A DNA stretch of 64,000 bases from Kudoa neothunni (Eukaryota > Cnidaria). The notes below the pieces were generated by a model, which worked only from the letters and a program-made list of their open reading frames with translations, had not been told where the DNA came from and searched no databases. Of this stretch, positions 11,037 to 24,461 are shown in pieces. The translations under genes were made by a program, and so were the position numbers. The stretch lies in the NCBI GenBank assembly GCA_964304625.1, contig OZ199839.1:248001-312000 (forward strand). The letters run 5' to 3'. Numbering within the stretch: the stretch's first letter is position 1; each line of letters opens with the position of its first letter.

Positions 11037-12926
11037 TTAACTTTCCGAGCGCCTCAAAATCGACTATAAATATAGTGCTTTTGAGGTCTATTACACCCCA
11101 CTTTTTATTTAATATTATGAATTTAAATAATTCTTAAAACTTCATCATGCAAAAGTAAAAAAATTCTATAGACAAAATAGCACAATATTGGCAAAAAACA
11201 TGACTGGCGAAGTTTTTCGATACCGCCCGAATAATGTCAAGGGCTATACATTCTTGTTAAATAAATTGTTACGAAATACTATTTTGGAATAACTTCCGAA
11301 AATATTGAGAATAATATGTTATAAATTATCTCATTTATAAATAGTTAGATTAAAACTTTACGGCGCAGCAAAATAGTTATCTTATTATTATCTGTGAGTT
11401 TAAGTGATCAGTAGTATCATTATTTATATCAGATCTTCAACAATATCGATGATCCACCTCTAATTAAAAATTTATTATCTACGACAAAACCAAAATCTCA
11501 TTCCGTAAAAATATGAAAGTTGTAATGTAATCTATACATTTATTTGTGTCCAATGTACTGTTAAAACAAGCACATTCGGAATGTTCTTCACAGCAATGTT
11601 TCTTACATATAACACATATATGTATTTTCTTACGATTACTGTTTCTTGGGCTTACGGCACACAGCACATTGTTTACGGGACTTTTTGGAACAATATCAGT
11701 GCTATTTGGAATTCCTGCCCTTAATTAAGTTAAAAATTTAGCGCCAAAGAACCGCCGAAGAAACGGAGCATGCTGGCGAGATTCTCTAAAAATTAGGCTT
11801 ATTTGACTTTTCCATCATTGAATATGATTTTGTACAAGAAAAACCAGTTTAAGAGATTTATGTCGATATTATAAAATATAACTGTTGGACCGCGTATTGA
11901 ATATCTTTTTAAGCCTGTGGAGGTGAAAATCCGATCAATCATATCAATAGCTCATTTAATTTTGTTATAATAATTTATGCTACCAGGCTTCTTTTTTTTC
12001 ATCATTCAGTATATTTATATAAGCTGTTGAATTGGCTAAAATTAACAAATCCTTATTATTTCAGTGACTTAAAAGTCTGTAATTTTCTTTCCATTAAGCG
12101 GAAAAAGTGTGCTAAACGACTCCCTTGTTTTATTTTTTTCATTATACGCGGAGCATTCCTCTTATTACCTCAAAGTGTTCCAACCATGGTAAGAACCATT
12201 TCCAATAGCTGAAAGCTCTTTGCAACATTGATTATAAGATTATAATAACGAAAGTTAAACATATTGGCATTACACACAACATTTCTGTAAAAATTGTCAT
12301 CCAAAAATATGTCAAAAAATCCGTTATATGAAAGATTCTCTGACTTTCAACATTCTTATGGTCAGAGGCCTTCCTTAGAAAGCTTTCTTTTAGTATTTTG
12401 GAGGTTTATAAAGCTTCTGCAGCCCCAGATAAGGTTGTTGTCATAATATACAGATAAATTAGCGGCTGAATCAATAAAATCAGAATAATCAATGATTTCA
12501 CTGAAGTCGGAATTATAATCAGCGGAATATATTTCGGTAAAGGCCTCCATGAAGATAAATTTCCGCAATAAGCAGCGCGATTCGTGTATAGTCGTATAAA
12601 ATTGGTGGCATGTATATCTCACTTTTCTCTTTATTTCGTCTATAGATTTTGCTAATATTCTCAATTCCATTTTATTATAATTTTATACATAAAATGATAA
12701 AATTAAGTTGTGAGGTTTATTGGACCCGAACAGCACCAAGTTTATAATTTTTATTTTATTTTTCATTCATTAATGGTAATTCAAAACTTATTTGGCAGAC
12801 ATACAGTGTAATAAATTGTATAAGAATATATCGAGTTTTAGAAAATTTATATAATTGGAAGAGGTAAAAACTAATCTTTAATATGGTTTGAGTTCTAATA
12901 GACCCCAAAAGCACTCAGAAGATTAA
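11037..12926 (-). mobile_element. Internally deleted piggyBac element
   Basis: TTAA at 11037-11040 begins a left end CTTTCCGAGCGCCT. TTAA at 12923-12926 closes a right end that reads TCTTCTGAGTGCTTTTGGGG when reverse-complemented. Both are followed by G/C-rich partial hairpins like those of the other piggyBac ends in this window. TTAA target sites are diagnostic for piggyBac. Transposase remnants lie on the minus strand inside. At 1.9 kb with a shortened coding span, it looks like a non-autonomous deletion derivative. Confidence 0.7.
11479..12670 (-). pseudogene. piggyBac transposase remnant
   Basis: The N-terminal piece (12670-12362) has an acidic Asp/Glu/Ser region and ends near a Trp-Gly, as in piggyBac N-termini. 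The C-terminal piece (11667-11479) has the Cys-rich tail pattern CVICKKHCCEEH. Between them there is too little sequence for the whole DDE domain, and all frames are interrupted. It cannot encode an active enzyme. Confidence 0.55.
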
Positions 12927-14435
12927 AGAGTATCTACAACTAACTGTGACCAAATAAATTTTACTCTATTTTCAAAAATAAGAAAATATTATTCACATCA
13001 ATCCGATATTTAATCTCACTAAATTAGTATTAATTAGCTAGTTTGCACAATGCTTAACATACAAATAATTCATTTGATCCAACAGAAAAATAGTTTAACA
13101 TATTCATATCTAAACATTCATAAAAATTACATTAAATATTTAAGTAAAATAAACATTTGTTATTATTAATCAAATAGGGTAATTATACATCCTCCTTTAA
13201 TTTTCAAAGAAACTATATTAATTGAGCTTATATAATTTATATATCGTTGTTTACATTTAAGATATCATGATTATCGTCCACAACTTTTTAAATATATTAC
13301 ATAATTATAGAAACTTATTAAGATTTTAGAATTCCACCTAAAATGATATTTTGGAACAAATCCGTCTTATAATAACTAGCTCTGTTTACAAAAGAAAGAG
13401 TATTTACTCGAATACTTCAATCACTGAATAATATTACAGACATAATTTCATTGGACACTGTAATACTCGATCACATCATTCTGGTGCGTTCTCAATGGCT
13501 TTGCATTTTAGTGTGGAAATATTATTTTTGTCTCGAAATTCAAACTGTTAGATTCCCAACTCAAACTTATAGAAGCGACAAAACGTATCAACGACATTAG
13601 AAAAACTGTACTCATTAGTGCTAATATCAATATCTTCTACACTACTTTCGATGCTGTTCATTGCGTACGTATAACCTCGCTATCCTGTGTACAAGTTCCA
13701 AAAAATACAACAATACAATGTAAAATTAATAACCAAATCTGAATAGCATAATCAAGCTACATCGGTAATACACCCAAGCTGGAGCATTTAACATATTAAA
13801 TGTATGTTTTTAACGTTTAATACAACAACCATAAAACATCCAATCTTATTCTATCTTTCACAAGACAAAAAGAGCACACAGAACAAAAAAAATTTCTGCC
13901 GGGCCAATAGACGTAGCCTTATTGTATATGTAACAATCAATTTACAGTATTAATTTGAATTATCACACACATCATAGAACAACTATTGATTATTAGATTT
14001 TATTTTAATCGACCAAGAATGTCAATTAAAAAACGAACACAGTAAATCAAATCATTTTGCTAACTAAGTCAAGTGCGCAGACTCGGGACGGAAATTTTCA
14101 ACTTTAGAGCACCTTATATAATAATGCATTAAGTGAGTTATATTCAGCTATGGAACTCCACTACAGAAACGCAAATATTAAAAAATACTTCCCCTATTTT
14201 ACAAATCAATAATAAACAAACTACGAAATACCATTTAAGTTTCAATATTATACAAATGAATTTAAAAAGAAAAATGACTTCATGATTATATTTTCCCATT
14301 ATTATTGTTATTATTATTGTCATAACCGTGTAATCGCTTGCATGTGTATGAGAATAATGACTAAAGTGACGATCGATCCCGTTGTCCACCGATCAACAAT
14401 CTAAGCGTGGTTCGTGTTATCAGTCGTCAGAGAGA
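12927..14435. other. Gene-poor stretch
   Basis: AT-rich and without recognised genes. A 37-codon ATG-led frame on the minus strand (13662-13549) has no recognisable motif. Confidence 0.45.
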
Positions 14436-15254
14436 ATGTCTTCCGGTGCTCCGCCTAAATCTGCCTTGTTAGAAGCTGTACAGAAGGTAATGTGTTATGG
14501 AAATTTTCGGCGTAGTTTTTATCGGCTGAATTGTAGAAAGTTACCAGCGTTCAGAAGAGTGGTGTGCTGCCATCTGAACTACCTTCGGTTCGTGTATTGA
14601 ATATCAAAGAAGTTAAACTCAATAGTGGATTGGCTCTTGTTGTGTTTATTAATGCTACAATCTTGAAGAAGCTTAGAAATTTTAGAGTAATTATTATGCG
14701 TCTCGTTGTAGTTTGATTTTATTAATGTGTGTGGTTGTGTAGAGCAATATCATCGATGCACTGAAAGACACCTACCAAAAACCAGTTTACCTCATTGGAA
14801 ATGTAAATATTTAGTTATGATTGATGTAGTCGATGTGTTGTTGTAGAGAAAAATCATGCCTAAAGCTGCCAAAAGATCACAATTTGCCAAAGTTAAACGC
14901 CCCTACCAGTATCTATCGTTTTAACTGTCATCTCAACATGAATTATCTGACCACATACTCACCCCATTCCTATCTAGTAACACATTGACTGCTGTACATG
15001 ATGCAATTCTCGAGGATCTCATTTTTCCTTCCGATGTTTTTGGTAAGCGCTCTATTCACAGACCTGATGGTTCTGTGTTAACCAAAGTCTATCTGGATCC
15101 AAAGGCTAAACTTGAGGACAAAATTTCCCATTTCCGACCTGTTTATAAGCAATTGTGCAACAGAGACGTTCACTTTGAGTACCCACTGCATGACTGCCCG
15201 ATGAGACCTGTCAGTCGCAAGAAGGCTGGAGCCAACCTTTTGAAACGACACTAA
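14436..15254 (+). CDS. RPS7: 40S ribosomal protein S7 (eS7)
   Basis: Five exons (14436-14486, 14537-14686, 14743-14802, 14847-14908, 14978-15254) join in phase to 199 aa; human RPS7 has 194. eS7 is a structural protein of the small ribosomal subunit needed for 18S rRNA processing. The C-terminal exon is diagnostic: LTAVHDAILEDLIFPSDVFG and the later VHFEYP block match the family closely. The RKIMPKAAKRS segment matches RRILPKPTRKS. Introns are 50, 56, 44 and 69 nt, all GT-AG. The N-terminal 60 residues are much more diverged than the C-terminal half. The C-terminus has a basic extension beyond the usual FEFPEFQL end. Confidence 0.95.
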
Positions 15255-15374
15255 TTACCGCTGATGGTGGTATTATCATTACTACCTCGGGAAAAATATT
15301 GTTTTAGTTGTCATAGTCTCTCGAATAGTTGATTTTTGGTTTATTATCGTGCGTTGAAATTGTTGTGTTGGTAG

Positions 15375-15380
15375 AATAAA
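15375..15380 (+). terminator. Probable polyadenylation signal of RPS7
   Basis: AATAAA about 120 nt after the RPS7 stop codon, in a GT-rich context. Confidence 0.4.
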
Positions 15381-17630
15381 TATTTTGGATTTATTACACT
15401 AATTTTTTTCGTTACTCTCTCCTCTCCTCTCCGTTCAGTAAGTAGTTGAACGATCTCACCTATTTTCGGAAATCTTAATTTAATGTAAATGATTGACGAG
15501 AGTTAGGCCTCTATTAAAATAATTTTAAATTTTATTATTATTAAGTCTGAGATAGAGATTATTTTTACCTCTAATTTTGGCCGCCGAAATGGTGATTACC
15601 CGAGTTTTCCGCATTTTATACCCTTCAGACACAATATTTTGAATGCGCGCGTGAGAAATAAAATTCTGCTAGATTCTTAGATACAGTCGTGTCTAAATAT
15701 TGCTTAATAACTTCTAATCTAACATTTCCTGCAAAATTACTCATCTACTTTATAATTTTTTATTAATTTATTGATAATTTCGCGTAAAACATCCTTAACT
15801 TGATGTACAGAAAATAATTCAATAGGATTCTCAATGACATACGTTTTTTCGCGGATTTATAAGATTTTAGACTTGGAACGTTGTAACGATTTCATCGTTG
15901 TGTATGAGATCAGGATCTTCCCTCCAAAGAGTAAATTTACTTTGTTCATCTTAAATTAAATGTAAAATTTCATTTTCATCCAAAAATATTATCTACACAT
16001 ATGAATATCCAAATTTTTCTATTAATTACTTTATAATGTTATTTTATCATCACATTACTTTAAAGTTTTATCTTGCTAGTTTTTCAATGAAATTGAAGAA
16101 AAAAATCAGTTATTTTTGTTTGAAAATAGGCGGTTTATTAATTCAGTTACTAATTCTTTAACCGTAACCATTCCCAAATCAATTTTAACGTATTAAAGTA
16201 ATCGAATACGGCATATTTAAATATTTTTGGATATTCCTCTCCGAATAACACATTTATGCATAATATTTTTCTCTAATTGGCTCCACCACACAAGTAGAGT
16301 TTTGGATAGAAGTAGGATCTGGATGTTTTTGAAATTATCGATCGATTAAGGACAATATGAGCACCGTTATAATGAAATAAAAACCTTCCTGTTTTCATTT
16401 ATGAACCTCCGGTTCATATCTTTGAGGTCTGATAAAACATAGATGAAAATAATCACACATTCATTCGCGAATGGCACTAAACTTAAAGCTATTTAATACT
16501 CCTAAAACAGTGATTTTTCCTAAAATTTTATTATTATGTGTAATTGAAATTTATATTGGGACATTGTGGAAGTGATAAACATCGTGGCACGCTTTTGAAT
16601 TGTTTTTCACGCTTACATTGTGCTAATTTTTAATAGTGGACGTACGCTGTATCAGCTGTTCATAAAAATGAGATGTCGCATCAAAATTTAATATGTATCC
16701 GGATTGTATCTTGACAAGATCGCGGGAAAATTTCTCATCCATAGGTAAATATATATAAAATCAGCGCTCTCCTTCTCCGTGCAATTTGAGTTTTTCAGGA
16801 CGTAAGCCTTCTGCAATTATTAAATTAACCCTCGTTTCCGTTAAAATCTTTTGTTCAAATATCTTTGGCAATAATACAAGATTATTTGATCATTAAAAAG
16901 TTAGATAATAGTTTTTTTCTCGCATTGAAACTACCCAATTGTAAAAATTATTTTAATATCTATATTTTCCGGACTTAAATATTTTTCAAAATTTTGAAAT
17001 GTTTGAATCTATGGTTTCATCTTGTTTAGAAAAATTTCTGAAAAGATTTAAATAACCTATTTTGAATTATCGAACAATTTTGAAGTCAATATAAATTGGT
17101 CATCTGAAACGTTTTACCGTAATATCATTAGCACACGATATAGAGTTAAAAAAATTATAGTGATCAATTATTTTTGTTATACCTTCATAAGGTATTTGAG
17201 AACTTGCAATGCTTGATTGAAGGTTTATAGTGCATCCATCAGATTAATGGGATTAAAATAAAAACGTGTTACGCAATAGCGAGACACAAGGTTTCTTCTA
17301 ATTTGCTTTAGATACGCTTGTTTAAAATTTTTGTTTTTTCGTATAATTATCCATTTAAGAATACTGGATATGATTTTTATGTTTCATGTAGTGAATTAAA
17401 GCACATAATGCTAATAAAACTAAATTGCGCGGTATCGAGGCACAACTGTATGTTAAAATGAGCTAAGTATTAATTCGGAGACAATTATCAATTATTTTAT
17501 TAGAAATAAAAATGGAAATTTTAAAGTTTAATTTTGTAATTTTTTTATGATAAAGTGCCCACTTGAGAGAATTGAAACAAGGAGGAACCTGATAATATTA
17601 AACTCAACAATCATACAAGTAAAGTTTGAG

Positions 17631-17662
<32 letters not shown>

Positions 17663-18234
17663 AATATATTTGAATACGTATTGAGGATATCATTCTATCA
17701 AGACTATTTGATACACACCCAACAATGGTGGGAGTTTTTAAATTATCTAATGAGAAATTTCGCCGATAAAAAGAGTTTTTGATTATAGTTAAAAAATATT
17801 GATTAAATTCGACATTAAACCCTTATGTTATATAATATTTCTAAGTCATAAATAATTGTTATAAATTTGATATAAAATATTGTCGTTATTACTATGCATG
17901 TGTATGCCATTTACGTAAATTAAACTGTTTCCAAAAGTTACACAAATTTATTATATTTTTAACTTATTTATACTTTATTAGATTAGTTTATATAGTGTAT
18001 CTAATTTATATTTTATTAATTTTTTTAATTAATTTAATCTGCTTTAATTTCCCACTGATGAAATCATTACGTATTCCATGTTGCATAGCATTTGACCTCA
18101 AATATGTCCATCCTGAATATTTTCTATATTTATTTAGGGTACTTTTCATATCTATTTATAGGATTAAAGTCATTTGGAGAAAATTTTGAAGCTAAAATCG
18201 AATGAATGCGTGCGCACACTAATTCAGAAATGAG
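15381..18234. other. Mostly non-coding AT-rich stretch
   Basis: No recognised gene. It holds a (TAA)n microsatellite at about 17632-17660 and one unproven two-exon frame (16693-16744 plus 16799-16896), described among the findings. Confidence 0.45.
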
Positions 18235-18469
18235 ATGAATAGTTGGGGCTGGAAGCGTGCATGTGCCGATCAAAAGGAAGCCTACATCTTATGTGTTTTG
18301 AATTCGGAATGTATCACCGAAGTAACACATTATAACATCTTTAATGCATAATCTGACGTAGCGTAAATTGAGTTTCCACGAGTGTACGAAATCATGGAAT
18401 TTTGATTTCCAAAATTGCGAGACGTTCCGAATGGCCTTTCTCGAATGTAGGAGACATAAGGTATATTAA
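18235..18469 (+). CDS. COA5: Cytochrome c oxidase assembly factor 5 (PET191 homolog)
   Basis: Two short exons, 18235-18321 and 18362-18469, are joined in phase 0 across a 40-nt intron, giving 64 aa (human COA5 is 74 aa). Exon 1 encodes ACADQKEAYILCVLNSEC. This has the Cys-x9-Cys plus Cys spacing of COA5 (human ACAGLKEDLGACLLQSDC). Exon 2 encodes NCETFRMAFLECRRH, matching YCNSLKYAFFECKRS. COA5/PET191 is a twin-Cys protein of the mitochondrial intermembrane space that is oxidised on import and needed for complex IV assembly. The start is the first ATG in frame after stops. The stretch between the two halves is rearranged relative to human, with a longer spacer before the last Cys pair. Confidence 0.75.
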
Positions 18470-20726
18470 TGACCAAATTTCTATAAACAAAATAATAAAT
18501 TTACCATCTATTTATTTGGCTAGATATATCCAAAGAATCGATTTAAGGGAAGATCATTATAAATTTATTACCTGTATATTTTCATAATTCCATTTTTGAA
18601 CTATTGTTTTTTCTTTTGGCCCGCGTGATTTATTTTAATTAATGTTGACTTATTTGTTGACCGGAAAAAGTTTCATCATAGTTTCAATAAGCAGACAATT
18701 TTCTAAAAACGTTGCATGCATTAGATATACTAATTTGACATCACAATTATTTCAATTTGAAAAAAATTTATAAGTTTTGGAGGTAATCAGTATTGAAATA
18801 AGATAGAAAATAGATATTCACGTGAATAACTAGCTTACACGGATGTATAAATAGACATTATTTATTGAAGGATGTTTTTTATTTTTAGTTGCTAACCAAA
18901 TTGAATCGTTAACGGAGATATTACTGATAAATATAATACAATTATGTAATAAAATAGCTTTCCTTTCCGAAAGAAGACGACTACTAAAATTTAACATGAC
19001 CTAAGTAAGAATTAATGTACGTAGTAGAATTATAAAAATTAATGTGGAATTATGTAGGAAATTTTTACAGTAATTTGTCGAACTGACCAAAGGAATTTAA
19101 TTAGAAGAAAATTTGTGCTGCGTACGTACACATTATATAAATGTATCATTTATGAAAGAAAGAATATTTTCAAATTTAACCAACGATTTTTTAAGTGAAA
19201 TAAAATAAGTATATGTGAGAGAAATTAATTTTTTTAGTATATTCTTCCGATTAATCTGACCAACCAATGAGTCTAAGTAAATTAAGCATAAATTAACGCG
19301 GTGTAGAATTAAAATGTACATGTTACGCAGATAAGAAAATGTTATGTAACAACCGATGAAAACATTTGGAAAGATTTTAAGTTTCAATAACGAATGTTAA
19401 AATATTAAAAAATAATTAAAATACACAAAGTTTAATAAATTTTTTTACTTAACCCTTCGAATCTAGATGTTGCCGAATTTTCAACTTGTGTGCATCTATT
19501 TAATTTTTGAAATGAGTGCTCCAATATTTGGATATTTTATATAAAGTTATTTAAAATTAAACCTAATGAGCAGATTTTTTTAAATCATTTAATTAATTTG
19601 GGGGTTAAAGAGTTAAATCACATCCAGAAGAAATTATAATTTCATTTACACATTCACACGCATTATTCTGAGTAAAAATGGTCATCAATTTTACTTATTA
19701 TCTTTTCGATTAAATAATTCATTTATAGTTTGTGCTAACAATGATACCAAGCTGTAAGTCGACACGCATGATATTTAGTTTTTGATACATATTTAATTTA
19801 CGTATAAACTTTTAGAAAATTTATATTATTTAGGTTTATTCTATTATTAGCGATTAAAAAATAATATTTAATCAAATAGAAAAATTTATTTGTTGCTAAT
19901 ATAACATCTCTGAATGATTATTTTAAAAAAAGTACAATATAAAGTAAAATTAGTAACTTTTTAAAAATTTACATAACAACGAATAAAATGTATTCTTAAA
20001 TATTACCTCCAAACACATTTTATTATATTCTACTAAATTATAAAATACGAATAATAACAAAACCTCAAACATGCCTTAATTATCATGGTATTTCAATCTT
20101 TTTCTAAATTTAACAAAAAATAATTACGTAAACTATAAATTAATTGTAGTGAGTAGAAAAACATGCATGAAAAATTAAAAGAAGTACAACATGCAAAATA
20201 CATGAAAATCATTGCCTTCAGAAATTTAATATGTAGTCGAATCATAAATAGAGTTAAAAATTTAAAAAGTTTTGTATAAAATTTTTATCCATTATTGTCA
20301 GGAACTATTTTTTCGAGCTTTTTAAACTAATATCAAATGGATTATGATAATGAATAAAATTATTCACCTATAGATTTAAAAATTAGTTATCTATTAATAT
20401 TTTGTTAAAACAATCAATATAAGTTTTTACTTTATACATCGATTGAGTAAGGTGATAAACTAATTAATGTTTTTAAGTCATTTTTTTCGTGTTGCAAACT
20501 CTACCTTCTTATAATGCCAAAATGAGATAAAACATCTGAAAATATAAATATAAAAAAATCATCAAATATCTATCAAGAAATTTAATACTGTAAAAAAGAA
20601 GTAATTATTAACTAAATGAGACTGAAATAACGATTTAAATATAACAAAAAATACATTGATCTCCAAGTGGGGATTATAGCGGACAATTGGATTTTGAGGA
20701 CATCCGATAGTTAATTCTAATAGATC
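18470..20726. other. AT-rich intergenic region
   Basis: No supported gene. The only structured feature is the small TTAA-bounded repeat at 19449-19616. Confidence 0.5.
19449..19616. mobile_element. Possible 168-bp piggyBac-type MITE
   Basis: TTAA at both ends (19449-19452 and 19613-19616) is followed inward by CCCTTCGAATC on the left and, reverse-complemented, CTCTTTAACCCCC on the right. The ends resemble other piggyBac-type termini here but match each other weakly, and no hairpin is clear. Confidence 0.3.
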
Positions 20727-20891
20727 ATGACATTGATTTCAAATGGAAAAAAACGAACAAACAAAAACGGGGATGATTTATTCCCGCATGTGGATAATTC
20801 CGAGATGGATGTGACATTAGATAAGTCAGAATGTCTTAACATTGAAAAGAATGAGGCAAAGTTGGATGATGATGATGAATTTGAATTTTAA
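20727..20891 (+). CDS. Short acidic open frame, unrecognised
   Basis: An ATG-led frame of 54 codons encodes a Lys-rich start and an Asp/Glu-rich end (LDDDDEFEF). After its stop the same frame stays open for another 49 codons (20892-21038), up to just before the piggyBac end at 21059. It may be a first exon or the stump of a gene cut by the transposon. No family was recognised and chance cannot be excluded. Confidence 0.2.
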   Translation: MTLISNGKKRTNKNGDDLFPHVDNSEMDVTLDKSECLNIEKNEAKLDDDDEFEF

Positions 20892-21058
20892 ATGGAAAAT
20901 CCAAAGGAATATTTTATATCACAAAAAAAGTTGGAAATTAAAGTGACGATATTTAATGACCTACACGATCTTATATTTCCCGCCGAGTATTTCAATTATG
21001 TTTGTGTCCGTATCCAATGCGTGAATCTGCCAACGTAAATAAATTCCCATTGTTTATC

Positions 21059-24000
21059 TTAACCTTCTGACAACTTTAGGGTCGATTAGGCCTCAAAGTA
21101 AAATTAAAACCGACATTACTCTTTGTGAAAACTTTAAAAATGCTTTATTTTTTTACAGTACATAATAATAAAATTAGGGATAAATAATTACAATAATAAT
21201 AGGAAAAAATTTTTATTTTCGGAGGATTTTTGGGGTCAAATTGACCCAAGTTTTTATTTTACAATTTTATTATAATTTTTGTTAAGTAAAGTAATGGTGT
21301 TTTTTTAATTCTATCAACTCATTCTTTGGTAAAATAATGATTAATAAATCATTTTATTTTATATATAAGATAAAGGATTTAGTGTATTTTTTCGTAAGAT
21401 AGGCTACTGTTTAATCTATTGGGGTCAACTAACACTAATAGAGAAATAAAATAATGACTCAACAATCAAATTATTAGAGTCGGTTCTATGATAGAAAATA
21501 TTCATTAAAACTTGATTTTATTATTTTTGAATTATAAAGTTCCAAAGAAAAAAAAGATAGCGCCAAATTGAGCATGTGCCGAAAAGGGAACACAGAACCT
21601 TCCACGTGGGATTTCCTAATTAATAATTTGATACGTTGAATGTTTTCAGATGGTGACAATTGGCTACAATAAATTAATTGACGCTGTTAATGAGCTTTGT
21701 GATAATGAAGAGATTGCTTCTGTAGATTTTATTACTCTTCCTCCTGAAAATGTGGATGAATTAACCGATGAGAGGATAATGTAATACCAAATTTGGACAT
21801 GGATATTGATATAATAAATATTCTTGAAATTTGTGGTGAAATTGAGGTGCAATATGAAGATCTTCAACCTGCTGATGGTAATGATAATGAAGATTGTACC
21901 TGGAATCTATTCCGCAAGAACACAAACAATGGAATTTTTAATGATCATCCTTTGTTGAATATATTAAAAGATATATGTGAAGAAGTTTTACAGAATTTTG
22001 ATAATTATGGATCCTTCGATTATTTTCAATAACTTTTTGATGAAAGCATAATGTTAATGATTGTTAAACAAACCGGTTTATATGCTTGACAGAAAAACGA
22101 CCACACCTTCAATTTAATTTAACAATTTAACTGTTAACCAACTCAAGGCTTTTCTAGGCATACTGTTGTTATCAGGTTATCATACGTTACCACGCCAATA
22201 TATGTATTGGGAAAACAGCATTGATTCAGGAGTAGAAGTGGCAAAAAGGCAATGACCTATAAGCAATTTAAACGCATTAAAAGGTATCTGCACTTAAACG
22301 CTAATTCTAAAGTATGCCACGATGATAAAATATTAAAATTACGACCTCTGATTGAAAAACTCAACCAAAACTTTAAAAAATGTGGAATGTTTACCAAGAA
22401 TATTTCCATCGATGAGCATATGATACCATATACAGGACATCATTCTTGTAAGATGTACATGAAAGGTAAACCCGTTCGCTTCGTCTTTAAAAATGGATAA
22501 TGGCATTTTCAAGCGAATATATTTATAATTTTTCTATTTACTCCGGCAAGTCAAAAAGTCAGAAACGTATGATAAACAACTGGGATTCGGTGGGAGTTCA
22601 AAATTTTGTTAATGATTGTGATCTAAAAGAAATAAGCGGTGTGAAACTATTCTTCGATGATTTCTTTTCATCATTCAAATTATTTGATAAATTATCCAAA
22701 AACAACATTAAGGAAACTGGAACAATCCGAGAGAATAGAATTTCTAAATGCTCTATAAGGCCGAAACGCTTAATAGAAAAAAACTCCGAGGCACAAGTGA
22801 ACATTTTGTTACTAAATCGTCGAATATTTTGTTATCACATCGGAATGATACAAAATCTGTACTTGTTATGTCCAATTGCTTTGGTCCATATCCAGCTAAT
22901 AAAGTCAAAAGATATTGTAAATTCCAAAAACCTACTGCACAACTGATCAACCCTCTAATGTGTACATGTACAATAAACATATGGGGGAGTATGTATAGCG
23001 GATAACTCAAGAGCTTGCTATCGGATAAAATTTAGATCCAATATGTTATCTATGGCCGTGATGAATTCTTGGAGGTTATCAAAGAAAATATTACGATCGG
23101 TCGATGGTCTCTTCTTAGCAAACAACAAAATGCGTCCATGTGTCAAAAACCATGCATAACATCTTCCTCAGATAAAAAAGAAAGAAGTGCGCTATTTGCC
23201 GGAGAACAACAATCTATTATTGCAAGAAGTGTAATGTTTATTTGCATATAGAATGTTCAGAAGGCCTTCATAACAAATAACAATGCCATTTAATGTTCAA
23301 AATTCAAAAATTTGTTTTTATTTGAACGCGCATCTCAGCCAGCTCTATTAGGATTTTGCACGCCGAAAGTTTTACGTTCCCTTTTCGGCACTTTTGTAAA
23401 ATCTATTTTTCTTCGCGTAAAGAAATTATTTTAAAATTTTTTTTCAAAAAGTGCAATAAAAATTATTTTTTTATGTTTCTGTATAATTCGAAAAATAGAA
23501 CCCTTAATGGATTAATACCTTACCAATAATCTTGGATCTTGTTCGAAAATTATCGTACAAAAAAATGATACTTTGCGTACATTGCTTTAGTTGATAAGTT
23601 GAAGACTATATATTATTCATGCGAAAAAAATCTTGTAAATTTTAAAAATTTGATCCAAATTACCAAATTATTTTAATAATTCTTACATATCTTCCATGAA
23701 TGAACTGAGCATTAATATTTATTGCAACATGAGCATGTGGTTTGAGATTTTATATTAGTTCCTCGAAGAGAATATTTACATCGACGTCTTTTTTCGGCGA
23801 TTTGGAAATTATTAGTCTGGTTCCCTAAATAGGGTGATTTTTCTTTGAGGTATTTGAGGTCCCATACAATTCCTGATTTTCTAGCATTTGAGTTTATGAA
23901 TATGTTATCTCAATTGAATCAGTTGAATCTTCTGATGAATCCAAAAAGCAGTCCTCAGGCTCGCTTCCTGATGATTCTAATTCGCTACTGAATTCGTTGT

Positions 24001-24461
24001 AATCACTCATCGACATTTGCTTAGTTAGATTTGAACATGAGGTGACAGTTAAAGTTTAGAATAAAAAACAAACTTATAAAGTATTACGGTCTAGTGAAAA
24101 TACACAAAATTACTAGTTTAGGTTATGTATTAAATTATTATTTACAGGAAATTAAAATATTTTCCCGCGAAAAGCCCAAATTATTATTTTAAACAATAAA
24201 TTAGCTATTAGACAGTGGCTTACGTTTTACGATCATTTCCTAACAGCTTACGAACAATTACGTAAAAGATTTAACAGGATTAATTGTTATATTTCATATC
24301 GTTTTATTGAAAAACTAGTCTAGTCGATAGAAATCGAAAATATCAGAAAATTCAGTTGGTAACAATTTTTGTAATTAGTTTATCAAATAATAATCTGGGG
24401 TCAAACTGACACCAAAAGACCTCCCTCCGAAGATGGTTTTTTGGCGACTTTAGAAGATTAA
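21059..24461 (+). mobile_element. Decayed full-length piggyBac element (3.4 kb)
   Basis: TTAA at 21059-21062 is followed by CCTTCTGACAACTTTAGGG. TTAA at 24458-24461 closes an end that reads TCTTCTAAAGTCGCC when reverse-complemented. A near-perfect palindrome, GGGTCAAATTGACCC, lies inside the left part (about 21232-21246), and a related GGGGTCAAACTGACACC lies near the right end. The transposase remnant at 21650-23280 is in the forward orientation. Many stops and frame changes make this an old, dead copy. Confidence 0.7.
21650..23280 (+). pseudogene. Decayed piggyBac (DDE_Tnp_1_7) transposase
   Basis: The ATG-led N-terminus has the acidic LPPENVDELTDE motif typical of PGBD2/3-like proteins. 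The piece 22252-22500 has the DDE_Tnp_1_7 core with the first catalytic Asp in SIDEHMIPYTG and the KPVRFVFK block. The Cys-rich C-terminus appears as CAICRRTTIYYCKKC near 23190-23240. The frames are broken by numerous stops and shifts, so no functional protein is expected. It belongs to a different subfamily from the copies at 25.2 kb and 58.5 kb. Confidence 0.75.

Noticed and set aside
13549-13662. 37-codon minus-strand frame with an optional 22-nt intron
   Set aside because: Too short and without motif; splicing it gives an immediate end.
17995-18189. 64-codon hydrophobic frame
   Set aside because: Its Leu/Ile/Phe-only composition is what AT-rich DNA encodes by chance, it starts at a non-ATG codon, and it lacks any known domain.
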